64,000 bases of DNA from Geodermatophilus pulveris (GTDB taxonomy: Bacteria; Actinomycetota; Actinomycetes; Mycobacteriales; Geodermatophilaceae): positions 62,001-126,000 of the forward strand of contig NZ_FZOO01000004.1 of NCBI RefSeq assembly GCF_900188375.1. The letters are read 5' to 3'. The notes beneath the pieces were generated by a model. That model saw only the letters and a program-made list of their open reading frames with translations. It did not search any database and was not told the origin of the DNA. This document shows, in pieces, positions 11,537 through 20,459 of the stretch. The position numbers and the translations under genes are program-made. Positions within the stretch are counted from its first letter, which is position 1; each line of letters begins with the position of its first letter.

Positions 11537-11897
11537 GGGCACATCGTCCCCCAGGGTGGGGTGCGCGTCACCCGGTCCCGCCCACCTGTCGGGACGGCGG
11601 GGCCGCCGGGCGCTCCCATTTCGACCGCTTGCACCTGACCAGGCATGCCCTACGCTTCCGCCAACGCCGGCCACCGCTGGATGACGCCCCGGATCACCGG
11701 GGCGCGCGGACCGGTGCGGGCGGGGAGGGTGACATGGCCGGGCTGCGGGGGAGCGCTCCCGCTGGTCGTGCCACGCACCGCCGTCCCCGGCCCCCCGCGT
11801 GCCAGGCCGCGCGCCCCACCCCCACGACACCCCACCGGCGCGGGCACGCACCTGCCGCCCGGTCAGCAGCTTCGGAACCCATGGAGGAACAGCAGGG
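11537..11897. other. 361-bp divergent intergenic region between aceE and DUF3052 gene
   Basis: No credible gene on either strand. It must hold the promoters of aceE (minus) and of the DUF3052/ahpE pair (plus). One sigma-70-like promoter on the plus strand is listed separately; nothing convincing was seen for aceE. The last 240 bp form a GC-rich leader with no obvious riboswitch core. Confidence 0.5.
11629..11656 (+). promoter_or_regulatory. Candidate sigma-70-type promoter for DUF3052-ahpE
   Basis: A -35 box TTGCAC (11629-11634) and a -10 box TACGCT (11651-11656) are separated by 16 bp, in a locally less GC-rich stretch. It would give a leader of roughly 235 nt before the ATG at 11898. Prediction by eye only. 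Confidence 0.4.
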
Positions 11898-12323
11898 ATG
11901 AGCGTCGACTCGGGCAGCGCCGGCATGGCGGCCCGGCTGGGGATCAAGCCGGGCATGGTCGTGCAGGAGCTCGGCTGGGACGAGGACGCCGACGAGGACC
12001 TGCGGGACTCCATCGTCGAGGTCGCCGGGAGCGAGATGGTCGACGAGGACACCGACGAGGTGGCCGACGTCGTCCTGCTGTGGTGGCGCGAGGACGACGG
12101 CGACCTGTTCGACGCGCTCACCGACGCGATCACGTCCCTGGCCGACGACGGCGTCGTGTGGCTGCTGGTGCCCAAGTCCGGGCGCCCGGGCCACGTCGAG
12201 CCCGGCGACGTCACCGAGGTCGCCCCGACCGCCGGCCTGTCCCAGACGAGCAGCATCTCCGCGGCCAAGGACTGGTCCGGCATCCGCCTGGTCACCCCCA
12301 AGGCGGCCCGCACCCGCCGGTGA
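11898..12323 (+). CDS. DUF3052 family protein
   Basis: 141 residues from ATG 11898, chosen because AGCAGGG precedes it and because the family begins near [20 protein letters not shown]. It is strongly acidic ([26 protein letters not shown]) and has no membrane segment or signal peptide. The family is conserved in actinobacteria between aceE and ahpE (Rv2239c in mycobacteria), and that order holds here. The fold is sometimes compared with small nucleotide- or metal-independent regulators, but no biochemical function is known to me. It is followed by ahpE after 22 bp. Confidence 0.88.
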   Translation: MSVDSGSAGMAARLGIKPGMVVQELGWDEDADEDLRDSIVEVAGSEMVDEDTDEVADVVLLWWREDDGDLFDALTDAITSLADDGVVWLLVPKSGRPGHVEPGDVTEVAPTAGLSQTSSISAAKDWSGIRLVTPKAARTRR

Positions 12324-12345
12324 GGGATGCGGCACCATCGGGCGC

Positions 12346-12807
12346 ATGAGCCTCTCCGTCGGTGACGTCGCGCCCGACTTCAGCCTGCCCGACCAGGACC
12401 GGCAGGTCGTCTCGCTGGCCGGCCTGCGCGGGACGCCGGTCCTGCTGGTCTTCTACCCGTTCGCCTTCTCCGGCATCTGCACCGGCGAGCTGTGCCAGCT
12501 GCGCGACGAGCTGGCCGCCTACACCGACGCCGGCGTGCGGGTGCTGGCGGTCAGCACCGACCCGGCGCCCGCGCTGAAGGCGTGGCGCGAGCAGGAGGGC
12601 TTCGACTTCCCGCTGCTGTCGGACTTCTGGCCGCACGGCACGGTGGCGCAGGCCTACGGCGTCTTCCACGACAAGGCGGGCATGGCCGTGCGCGGCACCT
12701 TCCTCGTCGACGCCGAGGGCCGCATCGCGTTCACCGAGGTCAACGGCCCCGGCGACGTGCGCCAGCAGTCCGGCTGGAAGGACGCCGTGGCGCAGCTCGC
12801 CGCCTGA
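12346..12807 (+). CDS. ahpE: AhpE-type peroxiredoxin
   Basis: 153 residues, the exact size of mycobacterial AhpE. A thiol peroxidase that reduces hydrogen peroxide, organic peroxides and peroxynitrite. The peroxidatic cysteine is Cys45 in [14 protein letters not shown], with the preceding Pro and Thr and the later Arg that shape the active site. Downstream are [12 protein letters not shown] and LLSDFWPHG, the usual peroxiredoxin segments. It is second in an operon with the DUF3052 gene. Its TGA stop is followed directly by hairpin repeat copy C, which may end the transcript. Confidence 0.95.
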   Translation: MSLSVGDVAPDFSLPDQDRQVVSLAGLRGTPVLLVFYPFAFSGICTGELCQLRDELAAYTDAGVRVLAVSTDPAPALKAWREQEGFDFPLLSDFWPHGTVAQAYGVFHDKAGMAVRGTFLVDAEGRIAFTEVNGPGDVRQQSGWKDAVAQLAA

Positions 12808-12866
12808 TGAAGGACCCCCTGCCCCCCACCGCTCGCAGGCTCGCGGCGGGCCCCTGCAGGGGGCCG
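12808..12866 (+). repeat. Stop-linked hairpin repeat, copy C (after ahpE)
   Basis: Directly after the ahpE TGA. Outer stem GGACCCCCTGC / GCAGGGGGCC, interior CCGCTCGCAGGCTCGCGGCGGG. Position after the gene and stem strength would suit a terminator, although no U-run follows. Confidence 0.85.
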
Positions 12867-12914
12867 CGCACCCGCGCACACCGTCGACGCTGGGGTCCTT
12901 AGGCTGGGCGGGCG

Positions 12915-12986
12915 GGGCGCGTAGCTCAGCGGGAGAGCTCTCGCCTTACAAGCGAGCGGTCGCAGGTTCGATCCCTGCCGCGCCCA
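12915..12986 (+). tRNA. tRNA-Val (anticodon TAC)
   Basis: A complete 72-nt cloverleaf. Acceptor stem GGGCGCG / CGCGCCC, D-stem GCTC/GAGC, anticodon stem CTCGC/GCGAG around loop CTTACAA (anticodon TAC), T-arm GCAGG-TTCGATC-CCTGC, discriminator A. The 3' CCA is not encoded. It stands alone, 49 bp after hairpin repeat copy C. Confidence 0.96.
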
Positions 12987-13022
12987 CACCAGCTCGGCAC
13001 CGGTGGACGGCCGCGCACGACC

Positions 13023-13808
13023 TCAGGCGGCGGCCGGCCCCGAGCGGGGGACGTCGGGCCGCGGGAAGGCCGGGCGCAGGAACACCGGCGCGCGGAACGG
13101 CGCCCAGGTGCCCTCGGGCTGGGCCAGCCGGTCGGCGATGGCCCAGATGGCGGCCGGGTGGTGGCCCAGGCCGAGGTGGCTGGCGTGGACGGCGATGTTC
13201 TCGCACCGCTCGCCGGGGGTCTCCAGGCAGGTCTCCCAGTGCACGATGCCGTCGAAGTGCGAGTAGATCGACGTGGTCGGCACCGGCAGCGGCTCGCCGT
13301 CGGGCTCCAGCGGCAGCGAGCGGTCCTGCACGTGCAGGTGGGAGTACCGGTCGAAGACCCGCGAGGCGCGGCTCTGACTGGACCGGGTGAGCCGGAACGG
13401 GCTGCCCAGGGTGATCACCTGGCGCACCGACTCCGGCGTCCGGCGGGCCAGGTCGCGGGCGAAGATGCCGCCCAGGCTCCAGCCGACCAGGGACAGCGGC
13501 CGGTCGTAGCGGTCGCTGAGGTCGGCGATCCGGTCGCGCATGCCCGCCACGCACGCCGGGGTGGGGCCGATGTTGCGGCCCAGCCGCCAGCCGTGGACGC
13601 GGTAGCCCAGCCGGCGCAGCGTCGCGCGCAGCACCCGCGTGGAGGCGTCGTCCGCCATGAAGCCCGGCAGGACGAGCACCGGGTGACCGTCGCCCTGCGG
13701 CAGCCGCGGCAGCAGCGGCCGGGCGGCGAGGTAGAGGCCGTAGTCGGCCACCGCCCGCCCGGGCTCGCTCAGGTACAGCGGCAGAGCCGGTCCGTCGCCT
13801 CGCGTCAC
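13023..13808 (-). CDS. Alpha/beta-hydrolase, lipase-like
   Basis: 261 residues from GTG 13808, selected because GAGGAGGA lies just upstream; the frame stays open further back. The hydrolase core is seen in HPVLVLPGFMADDAS, the nucleophile elbow GWSLGG (SLVGWSLGGIFARDLA), the Asp region SIYSHFDGIVHWETC, and a late His in NIAVHASHLGLGHHP. The pattern resembles bacterial lipases/esterases and the PGAP1-like group acting on hydrophobic substrates. No signal peptide, so probably cytoplasmic. Substrate unknown. Confidence 0.82.
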   Translation of the reverse strand: MTRGDGPALPLYLSEPGRAVADYGLYLAARPLLPRLPQGDGHPVLVLPGFMADDASTRVLRATLRRLGYRVHGWRLGRNIGPTPACVAGMRDRIADLSDRYDRPLSLVGWSLGGIFARDLARRTPESVRQVITLGSPFRLTRSSQSRASRVFDRYSHLHVQDRSLPLEPDGEPLPVPTTSIYSHFDGIVHWETCLETPGERCENIAVHASHLGLGHHPAAIWAIADRLAQPEGTWAPFRAPVFLRPAFPRPDVPRSGPAAA

Positions 13809-13990
13809 GTCGTCCTCCTCGTCGGCCGCCGGTCGAGGCGGCCCCGCCCGCTGGTACCACCGGGGCCCGCCCGCGACACACCGGGCGGCTGTGAGGTCCC
13901 CATCGGCAGTGTGGGCCCGCCGTGTGACCGCGGTCACCGCGGCGGCACCCGGACGAGGGGGTGCCCGGGCGGCCGTGGCACGGTCAGGGC

Positions 13991-14899
13991 ATGGACGTCG
14001 ACGCGGGGAGCGGGCCGGGGCGCAGCCGCACCCTGGACATCGACGGGCCGGTCCACCACGTCGACTTCGGCGGGGCCGCGGACGGGCCGGTCGTGGTCCT
14101 GGTGCACGGGCTGGGCGGCTCGCACCTCAACTGGGACCTGTTCGCGCCGCTGCTCACCCCGCACGCCCGGGTGCACGCCCTCGACCTGCCCGGCTTCGGC
14201 CGCAGCGAGCCGGGACGGCGGACGGCGAGCGTGCGGGACAACGTGGTGGTGCTCGACCGCTTCGTCCGCGAGGTGGCCGGCGGCCCGGTGGTGCTGGTCG
14301 GCAACTCGATGGGCGGGATGGTGTCGCTGCTGGAGGCGGAGCGGGCGCCGGCGCGGGTGCGCGGCCTCGTGCTGGTCGACCCGGCCCTGCCCGTCCCGCG
14401 CGGGCGCCCGGACCCCCGGGTGGCGGCGGCCTTCGCGCTGTACGCCCTGCCCGGTGCGGGCGAGCGCTACCTGGCCGGCCGGCGGCAGCGGCTCGCCGCG
14501 CGGGCCAGGGTCCGGGAGATGCTGGAGCTGTGCGGCGTCGACCCCGACGCCGTCCCCGCGGAGCTGGTCGACCGCTCGGTGGCGCTGATCGAGGAGCGCA
14601 GCGACCCGGCCGGCATGGACCGCGCCTTCCTCACCGCGGCCCGCTCGCTGCTCCTGCTGCTGGCCGACCCGCGGCTGGCCCGCCGGGCGATGGCCGGCGT
14701 GCGGGTCCCGGTGCTGCTGGTCCACGGCGACCGCGACCGCCTGGTGCCGGTGTCGGTGGCCCGCGACGCGGCCCGGCGGCACCCGGACTGGCGCTACGTG
14801 GAGCTGCCCGGGGTCGGGCACGTGCCCCAGCTGCAGTGCCCGGAGCTGCTCGCCGGGCACGTGCTCGCCTGGCTGCCCTCGGTGGCGCGGACGCCCTAG
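13991..14899 (+). CDS. Alpha/beta-hydrolase fold enzyme
   Basis: 302 residues from ATG 13991. It has the oxyanion-loop motif LVHGLGGSHLNWD, nucleophile Ser in GNSMGG, the acid residue in LLVHGDRDRLVPV and the His in LPGVGHVPQLQCPE: a complete Ser-Asp-His triad of the MhpC/epoxide hydrolase-like family. Cytoplasmic, with no signal sequence. It ends with a 4-bp convergent overlap with the SDR gene. The specific substrate cannot be read. Confidence 0.85.
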   Translation: MDVDAGSGPGRSRTLDIDGPVHHVDFGGAADGPVVVLVHGLGGSHLNWDLFAPLLTPHARVHALDLPGFGRSEPGRRTASVRDNVVVLDRFVREVAGGPVVLVGNSMGGMVSLLEAERAPARVRGLVLVDPALPVPRGRPDPRVAAAFALYALPGAGERYLAGRRQRLAARARVREMLELCGVDPDAVPAELVDRSVALIEERSDPAGMDRAFLTAARSLLLLLADPRLARRAMAGVRVPVLLVHGDRDRLVPVSVARDAARRHPDWRYVELPGVGHVPQLQCPELLAGHVLAWLPSVARTP

Positions 14900-15900
14900 C
14901 CGTCGCGCAGGGTGGACCGCAGCGCCTCCCACGCGGTGTACCGCGGCCGCCAGCCCAGCTGCATCTTGGCCTTGGCGGTGTCCACGAGCAGCGGCCGGCT
15001 GAGCGCCTCCACCCACTCGGCGGCCGGCGGGAGCAGCGGCAGCCGGGACACCGCGCGGGCGGCGAGCTCGGCCGGCGCGGCCGGCACCGGCACCGGCGTG
15101 GCGCCGACCTCGCGGAGCAGGTCGGCGGCGGTCAGCACGCCGTCCCCGGCGACGTTGTAGGCGCCCGCCGGTCCGGCGCCCACGACGCACAACTGCAACG
15201 CGCGGCCGACGTCGTCGTGGTGCACCACCTGGAAGCGCAGCCCGGGGGCGAGCACGGGCAGCGGCACCGGCAGCCGCCGCGGCCGGCCGAACAGCCACCG
15301 GCCCAGCGGGGCCAGCGGGCCGGGCAGGACGTCCTTGGCGCCGACCGCGTCCGGGCCGACGACCAGCGGCGGGCGCAGCCGGTACTGCGCCAGGCCCGGC
15401 GAGGTGGCGGCCTCGGCGTCCAGCAGCCGCTCGATCTCGGCCTTCTCGCGGCCGTAGAACAGCCGGGCGGCCGGGCGCACCGGCCAGTCCTCGTCGATCC
15501 GGTCGGGGTTGTCCCGGTGCCAGCCGTAGGCGGCCACCGAGGACGCGTACACGAAGCGGCGGGCCCCGGCCGCCGCGGCGGCGCGGAAGACCTCGAGCGT
15601 CCCGTCGACGTTGACCGCGCGGATCGTGTCCCGGGGGGCGTTGCCGGTGATGAGGAAGGCCAGGTGGACGACGACGTCGGCGCCGGCGAAGGCCTCCCGC
15701 AGGGCGCCGGGGTCGCGGACGTCGCCGCGCCGGTAGACCATCTTCGTCCAGCCGCGCGCGGCCGGGTCGAACGGGCGGCGGGCGATGCCCACGATCCGCG
15801 CGACCCGGTCGTCGGCCTGCAGCAGCGGGACCAGCCCCGCGCCGAAGGTCCCCGTGGGGCCGGTGACGGCGACGGTCAGGTCGGTCTCGGGGTCGGCCAC
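14896..15900 (-). CDS. NAD-dependent epimerase/dehydratase (extended SDR)
   Basis: 334 residues. The N-terminal nucleotide-binding motif is TGPTGTFG, followed by VVHLAF and VNVDGTLEVFRAA. Catalytic residues follow the SDR pattern: Ser in VYASSVAAYG and the Tyr-Lys pair in LFYGREKAEIE. Extended SDRs of this shape include sugar epimerases and 3-beta-hydroxysteroid or dihydroflavonol-type reductases. It precedes, on the same strand as, nothing closely linked; the gap to the WS/DGAT gene contains repeat copy D. Function beyond NAD(P)-dependent redox or epimerisation is not assignable. Confidence 0.85.
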   Translation of the reverse strand: MADPETDLTVAVTGPTGTFGAGLVPLLQADDRVARIVGIARRPFDPAARGWTKMVYRRGDVRDPGALREAFAGADVVVHLAFLITGNAPRDTIRAVNVDGTLEVFRAAAAAGARRFVYASSVAAYGWHRDNPDRIDEDWPVRPAARLFYGREKAEIERLLDAEAATSPGLAQYRLRPPLVVGPDAVGAKDVLPGPLAPLGRWLFGRPRRLPVPLPVLAPGLRFQVVHHDDVGRALQLCVVGAGPAGAYNVAGDGVLTAADLLREVGATPVPVPAAPAELAARAVSRLPLLPPAAEWVEALSRPLLVDTAKAKMQLGWRPRYTAWEALRSTLRDG

Positions 15901-15939
15901 GCCGACCGGCTACCCGGCCGGCCCCGCGACGAACCGGGC

Positions 15940-15997
15940 GGCCCCGTCCCGGGGCCCGTCCTGAGCCTGCGAAGGGTGGGGAGGACGGGGCCCTCTC
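15940..15997 (-). repeat. Stop-linked hairpin repeat, copy D (after WS/DGAT gene), divergent variant
   Basis: Directly after the TGA at 15998-16000. Outer stem GGCCCCGTCC / GGACGGGGCC is a perfect 10-bp stem that differs from the other copies on both sides, while the interior (CCACCCTTCGCAGGCTC) remains recognisably related. Both arms changed together. Confidence 0.75.
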
Positions 15998-17398
15998 TCA
16001 GGTCGCCGCGGCGGCGGGGGTGGCCTGCGCGGCCGCCAGCAGCTCGGCCAGCCCGGCGCAGATGCCGCGGGACAGGACGTCGATGTCGGGGAAGGCGTCG
16101 AAGTCGGCGTTGATCCCGAAGGTCATCGAGCTCAGGTAGGAGAAGATGCCGATCGACACGCGGGTGCCGCCGGCGATCGGCACGTAGGCGTGCGCGGAGC
16201 ACATCCGGCGGCCGAGCACGTACAGCGGCACCCGCGGCCCGGGCACGTTGGTCGTCACCGCCTGGTACCACACCTGGCCGGCGGCCATCGCGGCGCGGAC
16301 GCCGAGGGAGAGCAGCGTCGGGGCCACGAAGTCGCCCATCGCGATGATCGACCGGGCGTCGACGGCCTGCATCAGCCGCTTGTGCTCGTCCATCTGCCGG
16401 CGGACGGAGTCCAGCCGGGCGACCGGGTCCCGCTCGGCCACCGGCAGGTCGACGAAGACCGCCGACACCTGGTTGTCCAGCTGCCCGCGCTGGTCGGCCT
16501 GGCGCACCGACACCGGCACCATCGAGCGCACGACCAGGCCGTCACGCAGCGACCCGCGGCCGTCCAGCAGGTCGCGGAAGCCGCGGGTGATGGCGGCGAG
16601 CACGACGTCGTTGACGGTGCCGCCGAGCGCCGTCCGGACCGCGCGGAGGTCCTCGAGGTCCGCGTCGGCCCAGGCCCACCGCCGGTGCGGGCCGATCGGG
16701 CCGTTGAGCGAGCGGGCGGTCGGCGTGGCCAGCTGGCGGGTCACGGCCGGCACGGTGGCCGCCAGCGACCGGCCGGCCGCGACCGCGCTGCGCCCGGCGC
16801 CGCGGACCCCGCCGGCCCCGGACAGCCGGGTGAGCTCGCGCAGCGGGTGGGTGAGGGCGTCCTGCACCGCGCCGGCGGCCACGCCGAGGGACGACGGGCC
16901 GCGCTGCGGCGTCCAGTCCTGCGGCTCGGCGTGGACGGCGTCGGGGGTCAGGTCGAACAGCAGCTGCATCAGGTCGGTGCCGGCGACGCCGTCGACCATG
17001 CAGTGGTGGACCTTGGAGATCAGCGCCCACCGGCCGTCCGCCAGGCCCTCGACCAGCCACAGCTCCCACAGCGGCTTGGCCAGGTCCAGCCGTTGGCCCA
17101 GCACGCGGCCGGCCAGGTTGCGCAGCTGCTCCTCCCCGCCCGGGCTGGGCACCGCGGTGTGCCGCACGTGGTAGAGGACCTGGAAGTGCGGGTCGTCGAC
17201 CCACAGCGGCCGGCCCAGGTCCAGCGGCACCCGCCGCACCCGCTGGCGGTAGCGGGGCACCAGCGGCAGCTTGCCCATCAGCAGCCGCACGACGTCGCCG
17301 TAGGAGGGGGCCGGCCCCTCGAAGACGGCCACCGACCCCACGTGCAGAGGGGTGTCCTCGCTCTCGGCGTAGTAGAACCCGGCGTCGGTCGGACTCAT
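15998..17398 (-). CDS. WS/DGAT-type O-acyltransferase (wax ester / triacylglycerol synthase)
   Basis: 466 residues from ATG 17398, the family's usual length. It would esterify diacylglycerol or long-chain alcohols with acyl-CoA, making storage lipids at the membrane. The catalytic HHxxxDG motif is HHCMVDG, about residue 134. The N-terminus MSPTDAGFYYAESEDTPLHV and the later NVPGPRVPLYVLGRRM are hallmark segments. Actinomycetes carry several paralogues, and the true acceptor of this one is unknown. Same strand as the alpha/beta-hydrolase upstream (82 bp gap), so possibly co-transcribed. Confidence 0.92.
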   Translation of the reverse strand: MSPTDAGFYYAESEDTPLHVGSVAVFEGPAPSYGDVVRLLMGKLPLVPRYRQRVRRVPLDLGRPLWVDDPHFQVLYHVRHTAVPSPGGEEQLRNLAGRVLGQRLDLAKPLWELWLVEGLADGRWALISKVHHCMVDGVAGTDLMQLLFDLTPDAVHAEPQDWTPQRGPSSLGVAAGAVQDALTHPLRELTRLSGAGGVRGAGRSAVAAGRSLAATVPAVTRQLATPTARSLNGPIGPHRRWAWADADLEDLRAVRTALGGTVNDVVLAAITRGFRDLLDGRGSLRDGLVVRSMVPVSVRQADQRGQLDNQVSAVFVDLPVAERDPVARLDSVRRQMDEHKRLMQAVDARSIIAMGDFVAPTLLSLGVRAAMAAGQVWYQAVTTNVPGPRVPLYVLGRRMCSAHAYVPIAGGTRVSIGIFSYLSSMTFGINADFDAFPDIDVLSRGICAGLAELLAAAQATPAAAAT

Positions 17399-17480
17399 GC
17401 GGTCCACGGTGCGCTCCCCCCTCGGTGCCTCCCGGCCGCTCCTACCCGACCACGTGACCGGGGTCACGTCCAGCCGGCGG

Positions 17481-18407
17481 TCAGGCCGCGCGGGCGGCGT
17501 CCTCCACGCGGTCCAGCAGCCGCAGGAACGCCGCGTCGACGACCGCCGTCCGGGTCAGGTTGACGCTGTGCCCGGCGCCGTCGACGACGACCAGCTCGGC
17601 CGACGGGCCGAGATCCGCGGCCAGCCGCCGGCCGTGGTCGACCGGGGTGAGCCGGTCGTGGGTGGCGGCGACGACGGTGACCGGCACCCGGGCGAGCACC
17701 GGCAGCGCCGCGGACTCGTCGTGCTCCAGCAGGGTCGCGTAGAAGGCCATGGTGACCGGCAGCGGGGTCTCCTCCAGCAGCTCCTGCACCTGGCGCACCA
17801 GCTCGGGGTCGGCGTCGTCGCGGCCGAACAGGTAGCGGCGCACGTACCAGCGGCCGGCCCGGGTGCCGCGCCGGCGGTGCCGCTCCAGGCCCGGGGCCAG
17901 CACCTGCAGCAGGAACAGGTAGGGGCGCAGCAGGTGCAGCCGGCGCAGCACCCGCAGCGACAGGCCGACGACGCCGTGGGTGGCCAGGCCGCCGGCGGAG
18001 GTGGCGAGCAGGAAGACGCCGACGACGCGGCTGCCGAACAGCTCGGGGCGCTGGCGGGCCAGCGCCATGACGCTCATCCCGCCCATCGAGTGCCCGGCCA
18101 GCACCACCGGCCCGTCGGGGACGACCGCGTCCAGCACCCGGCCGAGGTCGCGGCCGGTGCGGTCGATGGTGGCGCGGGCCAGCGGCGTCCAGCCGGAGCG
18201 GCCGTGCCCGCGCTGGTCCCACAGCACCAGCCGGGCGCGGGACCGCAGCGCCTGCCGCTGCAGGTCCCACTCGCCCAGCCGGGCGGTGAAGCCGTGGCTG
18301 AGGACGACGGTCGGTGCCGTCCTGTCCCCGCCCACCCCGTCGCCGTCGGTCTCCACGTGCAGGTCGATGCCGTCGTCGGTGCGGACGGTCAGCTCGCGGG
18401 TGCTCAC
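17481..18407 (-). CDS. Alpha/beta-hydrolase
   Basis: 308 residues from GTG 18407. Motifs: VVLSHGFTARLGEWDLQ (oxyanion loop), LVLWDQRGHGRSG, nucleophile Ser in GHSMGGMSVMALA, Asp in VVAATHDRLTPVD, and His in VDGAGHSVNLT. The insert between nucleophile and Asp forms the lid region, rich in Arg and Leu. Typical of actinobacterial lipase/peptidase-like hydrolases. It is 41 bp from the FUSC gene on the same strand and may share its transcript, with WS/DGAT downstream. Substrate unknown. Confidence 0.85.
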   Translation of the reverse strand: MSTRELTVRTDDGIDLHVETDGDGVGGDRTAPTVVLSHGFTARLGEWDLQRQALRSRARLVLWDQRGHGRSGWTPLARATIDRTGRDLGRVLDAVVPDGPVVLAGHSMGGMSVMALARQRPELFGSRVVGVFLLATSAGGLATHGVVGLSLRVLRRLHLLRPYLFLLQVLAPGLERHRRRGTRAGRWYVRRYLFGRDDADPELVRQVQELLEETPLPVTMAFYATLLEHDESAALPVLARVPVTVVAATHDRLTPVDHGRRLAADLGPSAELVVVDGAGHSVNLTRTAVVDAAFLRLLDRVEDAARAA

Positions 18408-18448
18408 CGGGCCATCCTCACCCGGGCGCCCGGTGCCGACCCGCCGGC

Positions 18449-20413
18449 CTACCCGTCGGCGACGGCGGTGCCGGGCCGGCGGCCGGGGGCGGCGTCGCGG
18501 ACCAGCCGGCGGGCGGCGTCGACCTCGCGGGCGACCGGGGCGAGGACGCCCTCGGCGTCGATCTCCGCGTCGTCGGGCACCCGGTGCGCGCGGATGTCGT
18601 CCTCCAGCTCCCGGATCGCCCGGCGCAGCACGGCCACCTGGGCCGGGTCGGGCTCGGGCGCCCCGTGCCGGGTGGCGATGACGGCCTCGGTGACGGCGTC
18701 CGACGTCCGTTCCAGCTGCACGATCACCGGCCACAGGGCGGCCGCGCGGGTGCTCACCGGCGGCGGCTCGGCCAGCCGGCGCTGCAGCTGGGTGTGCAGT
18801 TCGGTGAGCGCCCGGTAGCTGGCGCGGCGGGCGCGCCGCCGCTCGGTGGGGCTGCCGGTGAAGGCCGCCCCGACGAACTCGTCGAGCGCGTGCGCGGCCT
18901 CGCGCAGGGCCTCGTCCAGCGGCGCCCGCCAGGTCCGCGGCCACAGCAGGTAGCCGAAGACCAGCACGATCGCGCAGCCGATGAGGGTGTCCAGCAGCCG
19001 CGCGCCGACCAGGCCGGGCTCGCCGGCCAGGGCGATGTCGAGCAGCAGGATGATCAGCGGGGTCTGGAAGACCGAGAACAGGCCGAAGTTGGCCGCCCGC
19101 CCCCAGGGCATGAGCGCCGCGGCGGCGGCCATCGCGACCAGCACCCAGGCGTTGCGCGGCAGCACCGACAGCAGCAGCGAGCCGATGAGGACGCCGACCA
19201 GCGTGCCGGCGCCGCGCTGCACCGCCCGGGTGAAGACCGAGCCGAAGTCCGGCTTGAGCACGATCGCCACGGTGAGCAGCACCCAGTACGGCCGCTCGAT
19301 GGGCAGGTACTGGCGGGCGACCTCCGCGACGGTCATGCACAGCACCAGGCGGACGGCGAAGTCGCGGGTGTCGGCGCTGGCGAGGGTGCGGTCGCCGAGC
19401 TCGCGCAGCCGGGTGCGCCGGTCCGGCCGGGGCGGGGGGACCGCGGCGCCGGCCCGCTCCTGCGGGTCGCCGACGACGTTCCACGCCAGCCGCAGCCCGT
19501 GCCGCACCGCGCGGCGGGTCGGCTCGCCCTCCTCCAGGTGCGCCGGGCGCTCCGCGGGCAGCTCGTGGCGGCCGGCGACCGCGGCGGCCAGCGCGTGCAC
19601 CCCGTTCACGTCCTGCGGGTCGGCGGGCACCCCGGCGCGGGCGGTGGCGACCGCGCCCTCGACCAGGGGTGCCGCGGCGTTGAGGACGCCGGCCAGCTCG
19701 GCGAGCTCCCGGCTGCGGCCGGCGAGGTGGCTGCGCGAGCGGATCACCCGGTCGTAGGCGTCGTTGAGGGCGGCGGTCAGCTCCCGGCGCGCGTCCTCGG
19801 CCTGCGCTGTCCCGGCCGCGGCCAGCAGCTCGCCCAGGCGGGTGAAGACCGCCGCGACCGCCGTCCGGTCCGGGTCGGCGGGCTCGGTGGCGTAGGCGAC
19901 CAGCATGGTCAGCGTGGCCCAGGCCGCGCCGACGGCGAACCAGCCGACCTCGGCGGCCGGGGACAGCGGGGTGACCAGCCCCGAGGCCAGCGCGGTGCAG
20001 ACCAGCAGCTGCAGGGCGCCCAGGGACAGCGCCGCGTTGACCGCGCTGACGAACGCCGCCAGGGCCGCCGCGAGCGCCACCACGACCACGGGCAGCCAGC
20101 CGCCCCCGGCGGCGAACTGCCCCACGACCAGCCCGAGGCCGCCGAAGCCGGCCGCCGCGGCGGTGCGGCGCACCCGGTCGCGCAGCGGGCCGCCCTGCGG
20201 GGCCAGCACGGCGGCCAGCGCGCCGGTCGTGGCGAAGACCCCCGCGCCGAGCACCGGGCCGGGCTCGATCCCGCCTACGACGGCGACCGCCACGGCCAGC
20301 GGCGCGGGCACGGTCACGGCGAAGCGGGCGACGTCCCGCCAGGGCACGGGGGAAGGCGTCGTCCGGACCAGCTCCTCGAGCCAGGCCGGCGCCCGCACCC
20401 CCCGCTCCGCCAC
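18449..20413 (-). CDS. FUSC-family membrane protein (aromatic acid exporter-like)
   Basis: 654 residues from GTG 20413, chosen because an upstream extension would overlap the divergent GNAT gene. Two blocks of about five hydrophobic helices (roughly 30-150 and 385-505) flank and precede long soluble regions, the arrangement of FUSC/YccS/AaeB proteins. The second block includes YLPIERPYWVLLTVAIVLKP and FTRAVQRGAGTLVGVLIGS, the FUSC signature. Family members are linked to efflux of aromatic carboxylates or to surface attachment, often without proof. Inner membrane protein; transported substrate unknown. Confidence 0.85.
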   Translation of the reverse strand: MAERGVRAPAWLEELVRTTPSPVPWRDVARFAVTVPAPLAVAVAVVGGIEPGPVLGAGVFATTGALAAVLAPQGGPLRDRVRRTAAAAGFGGLGLVVGQFAAGGGWLPVVVVALAAALAAFVSAVNAALSLGALQLLVCTALASGLVTPLSPAAEVGWFAVGAAWATLTMLVAYATEPADPDRTAVAAVFTRLGELLAAAGTAQAEDARRELTAALNDAYDRVIRSRSHLAGRSRELAELAGVLNAAAPLVEGAVATARAGVPADPQDVNGVHALAAAVAGRHELPAERPAHLEEGEPTRRAVRHGLRLAWNVVGDPQERAGAAVPPPRPDRRTRLRELGDRTLASADTRDFAVRLVLCMTVAEVARQYLPIERPYWVLLTVAIVLKPDFGSVFTRAVQRGAGTLVGVLIGSLLLSVLPRNAWVLVAMAAAAALMPWGRAANFGLFSVFQTPLIILLLDIALAGEPGLVGARLLDTLIGCAIVLVFGYLLWPRTWRAPLDEALREAAHALDEFVGAAFTGSPTERRRARRASYRALTELHTQLQRRLAEPPPVSTRAAALWPVIVQLERTSDAVTEAVIATRHGAPEPDPAQVAVLRRAIRELEDDIRAHRVPDDAEIDAEGVLAPVAREVDAARRLVRDAAPGRRPGTAVADG

Positions 20414-20459
20414 GGTGACCGAGCTTCCCACCACCGGGTTCGTGGGGGACCCTCCGGGC

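Noticed and set aside
12987-13022. Attachment site duplicating the 3' end of tRNA-Val
   Set aside because: No second copy of the tRNA end and no integrase gene nearby.
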